This document shows positions 30,833 through 41,633 of a stretch of 64,000 nucleotides of DNA, piece by piece (position 1 is the first letter of the stretch; each line of letters opens with the position of its first letter). Both the position numbers and the translations under genes were made by a program. The notes under the pieces are model-generated. The model searched no databases. It had not been told where the DNA came from and saw only the letters and a list, made by a program, of their open reading frames with translations. This DNA comes from Pseudanabaena sp. PCC 7367 (GTDB lineage: Bacteria > Cyanobacteriota > Cyanobacteriia > Pseudanabaenales > Pseudanabaenaceae). The stretch lies in the NCBI RefSeq assembly GCF_000317065.1, contig NC_019701.1, forward strand, positions 1,178,001-1,242,000. Reading direction: 5' to 3'.

Positions 30833-31669
30833 ATGACCGATTGGCAAGACTGCGCTGGGTTTAATTTTCAAGATATTACCTATCACAAAGCTGATGGCAT
30901 GGCGAAAATTACAATCAATCGCCCCCATGTCCGTAATGCCTTCCGCCCAGAGACAGTGACGGAAATGCTCCAGGCTTTCACTGATGCCAGGGAAGACACT
31001 ACGATCGGAGTGGTTCTGCTGACTGGGGCTGGCCCTGCCGCCGATGGGAAATATGCGTTTTGTGCCGGTGGCGATCAAAAAATTCGTGGCAATGCTGGTT
31101 ATATCTCTGGCACAGGCGTACCGAAATTAAATGTCTTAGACCTCCAGCGTTTGATTCGGACGATGCCCAAGCCGGTGATCGCGCTGGTGGCTGGCTATGC
31201 GATCGGTGGTGGTCATGTGTTGCATGTGGTTTGTGACCTGACAATCGCGGCTGAGAATGCAATCTTTGGCCAGACTGGGCCGAAGGTGGGTAGTTTTGAT
31301 GGTGGCTTTGGCGCTTCATATTTAGCCAGAATCGTTGGCCAGAAAAAAGCCCGCGAAATCTGGTATCTGTGCCGTCAATATAATGCCCAGGAAGCCCTGG
31401 ATATGGGTTTGGTGAATAAGGTGGTGCCGATCGAGCAACTGGAGGCCGAGGGGATCGCCTGGGCGCAGGAAATCCTGGAGAAAAGTCCGTTGGCAATCCG
31501 CTGTTTGAAGGCTGCTTTCAACGCCGATTGTGATGGTCAGGCTGGCATCCAAGAATTGGCGGGCAATGCAACGCTATTGTTTTATATGACCGAAGAAGCC
31601 CAAGAGGGTAAAAATGCTTTCCTAGAAAAGCGTCCGCCCAATTTCCGCGATTATCCTAAGTTGCCATAA
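30833..31669 (+). CDS. menB: 1,4-dihydroxy-2-naphthoyl-CoA synthase
   Basis: A 278-residue crotonase-fold enzyme that closes the naphthoquinone ring in phylloquinone (vitamin K1) synthesis for photosystem I. MenB hallmarks are [28 protein letters not shown] and [14 protein letters not shown], which set it apart from enoyl-CoA hydratases. It is full length with ATG start. It is convergent with pyrB, 33 bp away, with no obvious terminator between. Confidence 0.97.
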   Translation: MTDWQDCAGFNFQDITYHKADGMAKITINRPHVRNAFRPETVTEMLQAFTDAREDTTIGVVLLTGAGPAADGKYAFCAGGDQKIRGNAGYISGTGVPKLNVLDLQRLIRTMPKPVIALVAGYAIGGGHVLHVVCDLTIAAENAIFGQTGPKVGSFDGGFGASYLARIVGQKKAREIWYLCRQYNAQEALDMGLVNKVVPIEQLEAEGIAWAQEILEKSPLAIRCLKAAFNADCDGQAGIQELAGNATLLFYMTEEAQEGKNAFLEKRPPNFRDYPKLP

Positions 31670-31702
31670 TTGCCATAATTCCTAAAAATTCAAACCTAAA
31701 AA

Positions 31703-32686
31703 TCAATATTTAGCAGTTGTCCCTGCCGTTCCCATCAAAAATAACAAGCTCATCCGGATCGCCACACCGCTACTAACCTGCCGATCGATCAGGCTGAGTC
31801 TAGGATCATCCATCAGATCAGAGCTAATCTCCACGCCCCGATTAACCGGGCCTGGGTGCAATACTTGCACTTGGGGCGCACACTTAGCCAGACGATCGCG
31901 GGTAATCCCAAACTGGCGGTGATATTCACGCAGGCTGGGAATCAGGTTTTGGTTCATGCGTTCTTTTTGCAATCTCAGCGTCATCACAAAATCAGCATCA
32001 AGTAGGGCTGGTTCAAGCTGGTGATGTACCTCTACGCCATATTCAGCAAATTCAGACGGCAGCAGCGTGGCTGGGGCGGCCAAATGGACGATCGCCCCAT
32101 TGGTGGTCAAGCTCCACAGATTTGACCGAGCTACACGGGAATGCAAAATATCGCCCACGATCGCCACCTTTTTACCTTTTATATCCTTGGCGCTGGGGTG
32201 CTCATTGTTGATATGGCTACAGAGCGTGAATAAATCCAATAATGCCTGGGTGGGATGGGCATGTTTACCATCGCCAGCATTCAAAACTGCCACCTTGCCG
32301 CCGAGCCGATCCATATCCTGGGCGATCGTAGCTGGTACTCCCGCCAATTGATGCCTGACCACCATAATATCTGTGCCCATCGCCAAAAAGGTACGAGCAG
32401 TATCCAGAATCGTTTCCCCTTTGCTCAGCGAAGAAGTGCCAGGGGCAAAATTCAGCGTATCCGCCGACAATCGCTTGGCGGCCAGTTCAAAGCTATTGCG
32501 GGTGCGGGTGGAGGGCTCAAAAAACAGATTGGCTACCACTTTACTTTGCAAGGTTGGTACTTTTTTATTACGGCGGGAAAGTACCTCACGAAAGCTGATT
32601 GCCGTTTGCATGACTAGCTCATAATCGAGGGGGGTAAAATCCTCCAACGAGATCACATGCCGCCGCTGCCAGGTCGGATCACTCAT
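31703..32686 (-). CDS. pyrB: Aspartate carbamoyltransferase catalytic subunit
   Basis: A 327-residue enzyme for the second step of pyrimidine synthesis. The carbamoyl-phosphate site [15 protein letters not shown] (about residues 53-67), the catalytic VVRHQLAG-type loop, and the C-terminal [13 protein letters not shown] motif are intact. No regulatory subunit gene is adjacent, as is usual in cyanobacteria. A 55-aa membrane protein gene lies 97 bp upstream on the same strand. Confidence 0.97.
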   Translation of the reverse strand: MSDPTWQRRHVISLEDFTPLDYELVMQTAISFREVLSRRNKKVPTLQSKVVANLFFEPSTRTRNSFELAAKRLSADTLNFAPGTSSLSKGETILDTARTFLAMGTDIMVVRHQLAGVPATIAQDMDRLGGKVAVLNAGDGKHAHPTQALLDLFTLCSHINNEHPSAKDIKGKKVAIVGDILHSRVARSNLWSLTTNGAIVHLAAPATLLPSEFAEYGVEVHHQLEPALLDADFVMTLRLQKERMNQNLIPSLREYHRQFGITRDRLAKCAPQVQVLHPGPVNRGVEISSDLMDDPRLSLIDRQVSSGVAIRMSLLFLMGTAGTTAKY

Positions 32687-32783
32687 ACCAGTTTGGCCAG
32701 TTTGGGTTGATGGAATATTGATTGCGTATTTTCAGACTCTTGATAATTATTAATTATTACGGCTCATAATTATGATCAGGCGA

Positions 32784-32951
32784 TCAACCATTTAGCAGTT
32801 CAGAACTGGGGCTGATTAGGTTGAGGCTGCCGATCGGTGCTGGCGCGGTCATGTCATTGGGCAAAAAGGCACGGGAACTAACCAAGACCAGGGTAAAGAA
32901 GAAAACGGCAAAAATAATGATCGGGATCAGATATTGCTTAAGAAATGACAT
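32784..32951 (-). CDS. Single-span membrane miniprotein (55 aa)
   Basis: A 55-codon frame, ATG at 32951 to TGA at 32784. It begins MSFLKQYLIPIIIFAVFFF, has one membrane helix (about 8-25), then SSRAFLPNDMTAPAPIG and a short polar tail. A clean hydrophobic span followed by a conserved-looking Arg-x-Phe-Leu-Pro-x-Asp-Met-x-Ala-Pro-Ala-Pro pattern argues for a real gene. It resembles small thylakoid-type proteins of cyanobacteria, but I cannot name it. Transcription could continue into pyrB. Confidence 0.65.
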   Translation of the reverse strand: MSFLKQYLIPIIIFAVFFFTLVLVSSRAFLPNDMTAPAPIGSLNLISPSSELLNG

Positions 32952-33203
32952 GGGAACTATGGATTAGGATTAACTAGAATTACTTGATGACTAATCGATC
33001 AATTTAAACTATGAAGCATGGTGATATTAGGCAAAACACCTGACCCGATCGAATAATACTTAGCAATCAGGGCATTTTGAATCAACAGCGCTTAATAGGT
33101 TGAACTAAAAATTCAACTCTCTCCAGTCTAAAACCTTTAAGTCTTGTCGTGGAGGTAGCGATCGTTATTTGCAAAATTTTTATAGCCACCAAATCTTTAC
33201 TAG

Positions 33204-33572
33204 CTAGCTAGTTGCCTCAATATACTCATTCACATCCTCAACCAGCCGGCTTAGTTCTGCTTCGGTCGAAACCCGGATTCGATCGTCGCGGATTGTTAGC
33301 AGTACCTTGGCCGCAAATGGCGTAGCCCAGATATTGGGATTACAAAAAACTTCCAAGAACACCTCCCCCACATGTTGATGCTCCAGAGATGGCTGGGGTT
33401 CAGGTTTGGGTTGTGTCTCCCCCGCTGCGCTGGCTTTGGCGGATAGCACCTTCAGACTTTGCATCAAGCCATTAATACTTTCCTTCAGGGCTTGAGCGGC
33501 TGCCGGGGTGAAGGGAATCGAAACGTTGCCATCTTGCAGATTGATTTTTAACTTTGGTTCGGGGCGAGGCAT
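33204..33572 (-). CDS. Conserved cyanobacterial hypothetical protein
   Basis: A 122-residue soluble protein in two parts joined by a Pro/Gln/Glu linker. The N-terminal part begins MPRPEPKLKIN. The C-terminal part has CNPNIWATPFAAKVLLTIRDD followed by a helix with SRLVEDVNEYIE. I recall similar proteins across cyanobacteria without a known function. No domain with catalytic residues is visible. It is single, with a long gene-free region upstream. Confidence 0.72.
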   Translation of the reverse strand: MPRPEPKLKINLQDGNVSIPFTPAAAQALKESINGLMQSLKVLSAKASAAGETQPKPEPQPSLEHQHVGEVFLEVFCNPNIWATPFAAKVLLTIRDDRIRVSTEAELSRLVEDVNEYIEATS

Positions 33573-34682
33573 AGATTTATAGAGTATTTAAAGGGATTTG
33601 CAGGTCTTTGAAAAAATTTAAGCTGAGAATATGTAAACGATGTTTGCAGGTAGCAGCGATCGCCTACAACTAACTGCCTCAAATTTAAGATAATCAATTA
33701 TCTATTAAATCAGGATCTGTACCTAGATAATCAGCAATACATCGTAAACACTTATGCGTTATTCTCTATCTCATGATTGCAGCAATTAGGCAAGGAATCA
33801 CAACTAAAATTTAACTTGATTGAGCAACAACCCGATTGATATGAAATTTCGTAAAATAAGCTTGCATCTCAACTGGATCTTTAATAACCTTATATCAGAC
33901 ACAAGGAAAGAGAAAGCTTTATTAAGCAGTAACAAATAAAGCTAACTAAATTAATTATCGATCGATGGGTTGTGTCTCCTCCCTAAGATCACTTGTAGAG
34001 CCTTTGAGCTTGTAGTCCTTGTAGCGAAATGGTCTCAAGCTTCTAGCAATCGCAAATCACTAACACTAAATCTTAGTTTCTTTCATAACCTAACAACAGT
34101 TTATTTCTTGAGTTCAAACCTATTTGAGTGCTCAAGTGAAAGTGACTAATAAATTAGTTTATGGTTCTTGAAGTTAGTATGTGTTTATGTTCATAGTTGT
34201 GTTGAAAATAAGCTAACTTCATTCCTATAGATTTATCTTTCTGGCTTTTAAGCATAAAAAACAAGTGCAAACAATTTGGATTTGATTTGAAGTATTGCCA
34301 AGCCCAGATCGTGATTTTAGTGCAGGTTAAGCGTAATTGTTAGAAAGAAAGACAAACCACAAAGGTAATTGGAAATAAAAACAAGCAAATAGTTTGCCTG
34401 CAAGTAACTGTGTAAACCTCTTGTAAGAGTAATTTGTGAATCATATTTTTCTAACGTGAGTCTGGTAGCCGTCTGCCAGACTCGCTGAGTTTTTGGGCAA
34501 TATTTATATTTTGTTTGGCACGACACATTAGCAAGCTTAGTAGGCTGGTTGGGGAACGTAGAGTTACTAATAATTGCGGTGGATATTGCGTTGAGATTTT
34601 TGACTCTGACACGATTACCCCTACATCAGGCAATGTTGCCTCAATAGCCATACAAATATTTTGTTTTTTGGTTAAAAATACT
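33573..34682. other. Gene-free region
   Basis: About 1.1 kb without a supported protein gene. Visible: an 8-bp inverted repeat ATTATCTA/TAGATAAT near 33700, and a strong stem GAGTCTGG (34458-34465) with CCAGACTC (34476-34483) followed on the plus strand by GCTGAGTTTTT. Two minus-strand frames of 66-69 codons (34317-34526, 34451-34651) lack ribosome sites and recognised motifs. See the RNA candidate next to it. Confidence 0.5.
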
Positions 34683-35003
34683 TAAAAAGACCCGATCAAT
34701 TTGGGTCTCACTTCAAATTTTTACTTGTTCTGTGTTTGGAATAATTGATTATCTAAGCAATAGCTGTGAATCGGTAAGCAGGAGCCGAAAACGCAGGGAA
34801 GGTACGCCATACTACCAGCTTAGCCCTACGAAGGTAAGCAGAGTAGCTAAAATTAGGCTATTTAGCCGATGCTACTAGAATTTGGATATGGGAGTCTAAT
34901 AACAGCAACATAGATGTTTCGTTAAGCCCATCTACGGCGGGGTGCTTCACCAATTGGTGTTTGCCCTCGCTATTTTTTTGCTTTTGCATTCCTGCTCTAA
35001 CAA
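34683..35003 (-). ncRNA. Candidate structured non-coding RNA (about 320 nt)
   Basis: On the minus strand TTGATT (35032-35037) and TATACT (35010-35015) are 16 bp apart with a TG one base before the -10, predicting a start near 35003. About 320 nt downstream, AGACCC pairs with GGGTCT (34689-34707) and is followed by five T. Between them are nested stems: CACCAATTGGTG inside GCG/CGC arms, TAGATG/CATCTA, and AGTAGC/GCTACT around GGCTA/TAGCC. No tmRNA, RNase P or SRP signature was found. The plus strand also has a terminator here (34937-34978), so orientation is uncertain. Confidence 0.35.
34937..34978 (+). terminator. Strong plus-strand terminator-like hairpin
   Basis: GCG-GGG pairs with CCC-T-CGC around a 12-bp palindrome CACCAATTGGTG, followed by TA and seven T. 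No plus-strand gene lies within 1.3 kb upstream, so it implies an unrecognised plus transcript or is part of a minus-strand RNA. Confidence 0.5.
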
Positions 35004-35009
35004 AGCTCT

Positions 35010-35037
35010 AGTATAACAGAGCTGCCTAATAAATCAA
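35010..35037 (-). promoter_or_regulatory. Candidate sigma-70 promoter (extended -10)
   Basis: Minus strand: TTGATT, 16-bp spacer, TATACT with TG at the extended -10 position. It lies beyond the stop codon of the GTPase gene and points into the gene-free region. Confidence 0.4.
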
Positions 35038-35106
35038 CCCTTTCGGCTAAGATGAGCCAAATTGCTGGGGCGATCGATTGATCGATTAACTAATCCCAAA
35101 CACTTC

Positions 35107-36696
35107 TCAGGGCTGCGCTTCGTCGTCTTCGTTTTCAGGCGGTTGCCGGGATAATTGCGTGAACCGTTCAAATGCCTCTTGCACAAAGGCTTTAATAAAA
35201 TCATCCCGTTTGTTTAGCTGGAACTGTTTTTGCACCACCGCGGCAATCCCGCCATCACCCCAGTCTTGATCGCGGCTGAAATATTCAATAAAGCTATAGC
35301 CAGCGATCCGGGTCAGGTAGGCACCAGCGATCGATTGGACGGCTGCTCTGACAATGTAGCCAACCACCGTAACCGAAATGGCCGTACTGACTATTTCCAC
35401 CGTGCCCCGCACTACCCCCAGACTGGCCAGGGTTTTAGTGAGGGATGCGGCTAGTTCTTTACCCTTTTCACGATCGATTTGGCAACCATAGACCTTGGCG
35501 ATCGCCACTACCATCTGGGCATTGACCGCCGCTGCCGCCAACAGATCAACCACCGGCAAGGGCGTAGCTAGAATTGCACCCACCACAAACCATTGATATC
35601 GCTCAACCACTGCTTCGGCTTCTTTTTTGCGCTGTTCAGTCAGTGCCAGCTTGGCCGCATCACCTACCCCTTGCGATTGCAACAACACATTATCGGCAAC
35701 CAGGCTATCTCCTTCCTGATTAAGAATCACCGCCATCCGCTCGATCAATGGCGTTAGCTTGGGCTGAGCCACAACAGTTTCACCCGATGGCAGCTTAACT
35801 GGACTGGGACGAGCCGCGATCGCTACCACATCCTCTGGCGCAATGATTCCGATTACTCTCTGGCGCAGCCGTGCTAATAAAACCTGGCGATCGGCTTTAG
35901 GATAGCGATCGATTTTATTAAATGCCAGGATCGATCGTTTACCAATTTGAGCCAGGGCTTGCAGTGGTTCATATTCAGAGCGACTGAGATCGGCATCAAC
36001 TACAAATATAATCAGGTCAGCATCTGCCGCCAATTGTCTGGCCAGCTTTTCACGATCGGTGCCAGCCACACCCGCTTCCAGGATGCCGGGGCAATCGGTA
36101 ACCACGATCGGCAACTCTAAATCAGGCCATTGGATCGGCCCATATACTTCACCAATTTGAGTAGTGCCCATCGCTGCACCAACTGCGCCTAGCTGATCTA
36201 AATCAGGTTGGTCTGCATTTTTATTCCAATCATCCAACTGTATAGCCGTAATCATGGCATTGACCAGTGAGGTTTTACCAGCAGAGCCAACCCCAAAGAT
36301 AACCACCTTTAGCTCCTGTCTGGCGAGATCGGCTAACAGTTCAGTGGTGCGATCTTCTAGAGCCTTTCTGGCTACTTGATCCTGGATTTGTTGCACCAGC
36401 TTTTGCACTGCAGCCAGATTTTCGGTTGCGGCCTCCACCTTGTCAGTAGAGACTTTAGGTTCAATTTTGGGGCGCGATTGGCGCTGAAAAGTCTTGAGAT
36501 AGATCCAGCCAGCAATGCCTAAACCAACTAGGACAATCAATAAAATCAACACCACCAATCCGGCCAGCAGCGGCGAGGTTGGTGCTAGTAGGCGATAGAT
36601 TTGAATCAGCCGATCGATCAGTCCTAAGACCAGACCGCCAATCAAACCAACAGCAATGACAAGCAAGATTAAGCGGAGCCAGCCAGAACGAAACAT
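35107..36696 (-). CDS. Membrane-associated GTPase with DUF697 domain
   Basis: A 529-residue protein with two N-terminal membrane helices (about 8-28 and 40-66) and a Lys/Arg-rich linker. The Era/Der-like G domain follows: G1 GVGSAGKTS at about 135, G3 DCPG, G4 NKID. The C-terminal half has hydrophobic segments typical of DUF697 (YcjF-like). It probably acts at the inner or thylakoid membrane; its target is unknown. It is a common cyanobacterial protein type. It is single here. Confidence 0.88.
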   Translation of the reverse strand: MFRSGWLRLILLVIAVGLIGGLVLGLIDRLIQIYRLLAPTSPLLAGLVVLILLIVLVGLGIAGWIYLKTFQRQSRPKIEPKVSTDKVEAATENLAAVQKLVQQIQDQVARKALEDRTTELLADLARQELKVVIFGVGSAGKTSLVNAMITAIQLDDWNKNADQPDLDQLGAVGAAMGTTQIGEVYGPIQWPDLELPIVVTDCPGILEAGVAGTDREKLARQLAADADLIIFVVDADLSRSEYEPLQALAQIGKRSILAFNKIDRYPKADRQVLLARLRQRVIGIIAPEDVVAIAARPSPVKLPSGETVVAQPKLTPLIERMAVILNQEGDSLVADNVLLQSQGVGDAAKLALTEQRKKEAEAVVERYQWFVVGAILATPLPVVDLLAAAAVNAQMVVAIAKVYGCQIDREKGKELAASLTKTLASLGVVRGTVEIVSTAISVTVVGYIVRAAVQSIAGAYLTRIAGYSFIEYFSRDQDWGDGGIAAVVQKQFQLNKRDDFIKAFVQEAFERFTQLSRQPPENEDDEAQP

Positions 36697-37116
36697 GCGG
36701 TTAGAAAAATTGACCTTGGCTAATTGGGCAACGAGTTTAGTCTAGTTTAGGCTTTAATGCACGTTGCTGGCATTGAGATGGTTAGGCGATCGCCAAACTT
36801 GACATGATCGACAATCGAGCAAATCACAAACAATTTCTAGCCATACATTTGCAAGCATCATGCATTAATCGCATTAACTTGATGCACTAACAGCAGTGGA
36901 TTAGATGCGATCGAAAATCAAATTCGCTATACTTTTAGGATCAAAAGTATCAAATTCAACTTTTTAGGCGTTGTTTTCACGGCGATGGTTAACTAGCCGC
37001 GATCCAAATCTTAAGGGACATGGCTACATATCCTCAGAACTAATCTACCCAATCGTTCGTTAGATGAAATCTCCTCCTCAAAATTGCCATCCTTGAGATT
37101 TTAAGATCAAGCGCTT
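36697..37116. other. Intergenic region, divergent promoters
   Basis: About 420 bases between divergent genes; nothing recognised apart from HIP1-type octamers. Confidence 0.45.
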
Positions 37117-37644
37117 ATGAATCAATCATCTCAATCATCCGATCCCCCTCAATCCAATCACGCTTCAGCCGAACAATCGATGCAAGAGACTAAACCCCAC
37201 CAGGATCATACAGATAAAGTTGTGAACCAGCCGTCTGCTCCTGCTCAAAATAGCGATCGCCGTTCAGACAATCCCCCTGTTCGATCGGATGCCCCCGGCA
37301 CAATGGAGCCAGGTAAATCGGCTAAAGGCAAAAAAAAGATCAAAAAAATCAAAGTAGTACCCAATATCCTGGAAACCGCTGGCAATGATACGCTTTACGG
37401 TAGCTCTGGTCACGATATATTTGTATATCGCCCTGGTGATGGCCTATTGCGAATCGAGGATGCAGCGGGCGTTAATACCCTGGTGCTAAAGAACATTCAT
37501 CATGATCAAATCCGGGTTAACATTCGCCCCGATGGTTTTCTGGTGGTTACCTATTGCAAAAAAGCGATCGTGGAAATGCGGGGGATTGACTATATTCAAA
37601 CCAATGAGGGGGTATTTCCGGTTGAGGACTGGATTGTCATGTAG
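37117..37644 (+). CDS. Hypothetical protein with a single RTX-like unit
   Basis: A 175-residue protein. Residues 1-75 are polar and disordered (Ser/Gln/Asn/Pro), ending in a Lys-rich block. A C-terminal domain contains GNDTLYGSSGHDIFVYRPGDG, one Ca2+-binding haemolysin-type turn, then a beta-rich region resembling the segment that follows RTX repeats in bacterial exoproteins. No signal peptide is seen, as expected for type I secretion substrates, but no transporter is adjacent. Function is unknown. Confidence 0.65.
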   Translation: MNQSSQSSDPPQSNHASAEQSMQETKPHQDHTDKVVNQPSAPAQNSDRRSDNPPVRSDAPGTMEPGKSAKGKKKIKKIKVVPNILETAGNDTLYGSSGHDIFVYRPGDGLLRIEDAAGVNTLVLKNIHHDQIRVNIRPDGFLVVTYCKKAIVEMRGIDYIQTNEGVFPVEDWIVM

Positions 37645-37780
37645 TCGCCGTAAATCAACTTAGCTGTAATACCCAATCGATCTGGCCATTGACTAGATTG
37701 TTGACTAGATTTAGATCTACAGTTCTGCTATTAATGCAGGCGTTGTTCAAAATAAAGGCTCCAAAAGGATCAAAATAAAT

Positions 37781-38140
37781 ATGCTTGTCCGGAATCTAGA
37801 CCAATGCGATCAATTTGTGGCTGGCGATGGCACCTTGCTGCGGGAGTTGCTACATCCCGACAAACAACCAATCCAACTGCGCTATAGTCTGGCCCATGCG
37901 ATCTTACCTGCGGGTCAAACTTCTGATCCCCATTCCCTTACCACCTCAGAGGTTTACTATATTCTGAGCGGCGCAGGGGAGATGCACATTGATGATCAGG
38001 TGCAAACCGTTGGCACTGGCGATGCCATTTATATTCCCCCCAATGCCAGGCAATACATTAGCAGCATTGGCACCGAGCCATTAATTTTTCTATGTATTGT
38101 TGATCCGGCCTGGCGCAAAGAAGACGAGACAGTTTATTAA
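37781..38140 (+). CDS. Cupin-domain protein
   Basis: A 119-residue single-domain cupin. Motif 1 is PHSLTTSEVYYILSGAGEM, and motif 2 is the GDAIYIPPNARQYI region with the usual downstream strand. The His and Glu metal ligands of motif 1 are recognisable, while the second-motif His is not obvious. Substrate is unknown. AAAAGGAT lies about 10 nt before the ATG. It follows the RTX-like gene by 136 bp on the same strand. Confidence 0.88.
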   Translation: MLVRNLDQCDQFVAGDGTLLRELLHPDKQPIQLRYSLAHAILPAGQTSDPHSLTTSEVYYILSGAGEMHIDDQVQTVGTGDAIYIPPNARQYISSIGTEPLIFLCIVDPAWRKEDETVY

Positions 38141-39875
<1,735 letters not shown>

Positions 39876-40130
39876 TTATATTTATTTTATTTGTATCTGT
39901 ATTTTATTTGTATCTGTCAGGGATCGATTAGGTCTAGCTAGATATCTGACTTGAACAGGTGAAATCCTGACTACTAGCTTCAAACAAGCCAAATAAACAT
40001 TAGGCCAACCAAATCAATATATTAATGGGGAGTATTTTAGCTCCCTTTTTTATTTGCCTTAATTATTTGCCTTAATTTTGAGTAGCACTCAATTTAGAAC
40101 TAATTCCCTAAGTTATTGTCGAAGCACTAA
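39876..40130. other. Intergenic region after ahcY
   Basis: Contains an exact 17-bp tandem duplication (39884-39917), the ahcY terminator, and an exact 13-bp duplication (TTATTTGCCTTAA, 40050-40075). Confidence 0.5.
40027..40051 (+). terminator. Rho-independent terminator of ahcY
   Basis: GGGAG (40028-40032) pairs with CTCCC (40041-40045) across an 8-nt loop and is followed by six T on the plus strand, about 150 nt past the ahcY stop. Confidence 0.75.
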
Positions 40131-40298
40131 CATATTAATCGGCTTAATCGGCGCTATTTTTATGATCTGCTACAGCAAACATTACTCGAAGCAAGCCAAA
40201 AGCACCAAGATTGCAGCATTCTTCTGATTGATATCGATGCTTCAAGCATTGTCAATACTTATCAACACCCCAAATGGTCAAGCTTTGGCGATCGGTAA
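40131..40298 (+). pseudogene. Remnant of a GGDEF-domain gene
   Basis: A 55-codon open stretch without a start codon, between TAA at 40128 and TAA at 40296. It encodes RLNRRYFYDLLQQTLLEAS and SILLIDIDASSIVNTYQHP, which align with the first third of a GGDEF diguanylate cyclase domain (consensus LxNRRxF ... LIDIDxFKxxNDxYGH). The GGDEF signature itself and everything upstream are missing. One residue is deleted in the Asn-Asp-x-Tyr turn, and the Phe-Lys pair is lost. It overlaps the last bases of the UmuC-like gene on the other strand. Confidence 0.7.
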
Positions 40299-41633
40299 TT
40301 CGCTCCATGCAGTGGTGTAACGTTGCGATCGTTGTACCTCTTGGCGATCAGTTTGGTGGTTGATTTTTAAACCATCTGCTTTACTAGCCGATCGCAAATT
40401 TGGCTCTAGTTCTAGTTTGGCCTGCTCCACCATGCCAATCAACCTGTTTTCCCGCTGCTTAGTCGATCGCTGCGGCGATTGCCCTAAATCCCATCCCCAT
40501 CCATTGCTGGCAATTGGCTCCCACAGCTTGATGCTGATTTTTTTATAGGCTAAACCAGGCTGATAAACTGCTGTCAGAGCGGCGATCGCCTGCCTGGTCA
40601 AATCGCTCGCATCATTTGTAGGCTGCTCCAGTTTAATCTGGGTAGAGTTGCAATATTGGGGAAGGTGAGCAAGTTGATCGGTCGCTAGAGTGATCGAAAT
40701 GCCGGTAGTTAGTAGCTCTTGGGCATGTAATTTTTGAGCCAGGATTGCCACATAATTAGCCGTAACTTCTTTGAGAAGGGCGATCGAATCGACTGGTTCG
40801 GCAAACGCTCTAAACATTAAGGCCAATTGGCGATCACTGGCGATCGGTTGCAGCGGGTAATGTACCTGGCCATGTAGTTCATCGATCGTGCGGCTCATGC
40901 CAGGATCAAATAAGGCTTGAACTTTTTTCTCTGGCAGCATTCTAAGCTGAAGTGCATTGGTAATGCCGATCGCCTCTAGTTGTTGTGCATAGTAACTATC
41001 AATGCCCCAAATCTTGCCTACTGCGGTTGCGGCGAGGGCTTGTGCTTGCGACGATTTAGTCAAGAGCGAGGTAATCCCGCTGGCAGATTGTTGGGCGATT
41101 TGCTGTGCCACTTTGGCCAGAGTTTTGGTGGGAGCAATGCCGATCGAAATGGGAACTCCAATCCATTGGTTAATTTTGCGTCGTATTTCCTGCGCATAGT
41201 CACTAATCGAGATGGCATCAGGCATCAGCACTGGTTCACCAGTAAAATTGTCAGTTGTTTGAACCGGGGCGATCGTAAGCTCCAGCCATGCTGCATGTTG
41301 GTCATAGATTTCTAACTCTGGGCAAAATTGCTGGAGAGCAGACATCACCCGATTGGAAATATCAGCATAGAGCGATGAATTTGCCCCATGCACAATCACA
41401 TTATATTTTTCGCTATGTTTTTCACGTTGTTTTTGAATTATGGCTTCGACCTGGCTCAGGCACATACCTGGATTAATGCCAAGAGACTGCGCTGCTGGCG
41501 ATCGCGCTACCACCCAACCCCGATTACCTGAGATGATTACAACTGGTTTTCCCACTAAGGCCGGATTAAAAATTTGTTCGCAATTGATCAAAAAATTGTC
41601 ACAGTAAACTAAGGCAAATAGTTTCGCCATCAT
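40278..41633 (-). CDS. umuC: UmuC-family Y-polymerase homologue lacking catalytic residues
   Basis: A 451-residue UmuC homologue recognised by CDNFLINCEQIFNPALVGKPVV-type N-terminus, RVMSALQQFCPELEIY, SIGIAPTKTLAKVAQ, the little-finger region and the C-terminal RYTTAWSELPIAKA of DUF4113. Active-site positions are altered: the first metal-binding Asp is Tyr10, the Asp-Glu pair of the SIDE motif is His113-Ala114, and the aromatic steric-gate residue is Leu15. The clamp-binding QxxLF segment is not evident. The frame is intact, so polymerase activity is probably lost while a structural or regulatory role persists. It is downstream of the UmuD-like gene. Confidence 0.88.
   Translation of the reverse strand: MMAKLFALVYCDNFLINCEQIFNPALVGKPVVIISGNRGWVVARSPAAQSLGINPGMCLSQVEAIIQKQREKHSEKYNVIVHGANSSLYADISNRVMSALQQFCPELEIYDQHAAWLELTIAPVQTTDNFTGEPVLMPDAISISDYAQEIRRKINQWIGVPISIGIAPTKTLAKVAQQIAQQSASGITSLLTKSSQAQALAATAVGKIWGIDSYYAQQLEAIGITNALQLRMLPEKKVQALFDPGMSRTIDELHGQVHYPLQPIASDRQLALMFRAFAEPVDSIALLKEVTANYVAILAQKLHAQELLTTGISITLATDQLAHLPQYCNSTQIKLEQPTNDASDLTRQAIAALTAVYQPGLAYKKISIKLWEPIASNGWGWDLGQSPQRSTKQRENRLIGMVEQAKLELEPNLRSASKADGLKINHQTDRQEVQRSQRYTTAWSELPIAKA

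Noticed and set aside
34451-34651. 66-codon minus-strand frame
   Set aside because: Overlaps a strong stem-loop, lacks a ribosome site, and resembles no family.
34683-35003. Possible tmRNA, RNase P RNA or SRP RNA
   Set aside because: Searched by eye for their conserved cores (tmRNA acceptor end, RNase P AGGAAAGTCC, SRP GGAAGCAG hairpin) without a convincing match; kept only as an unassigned RNA candidate.
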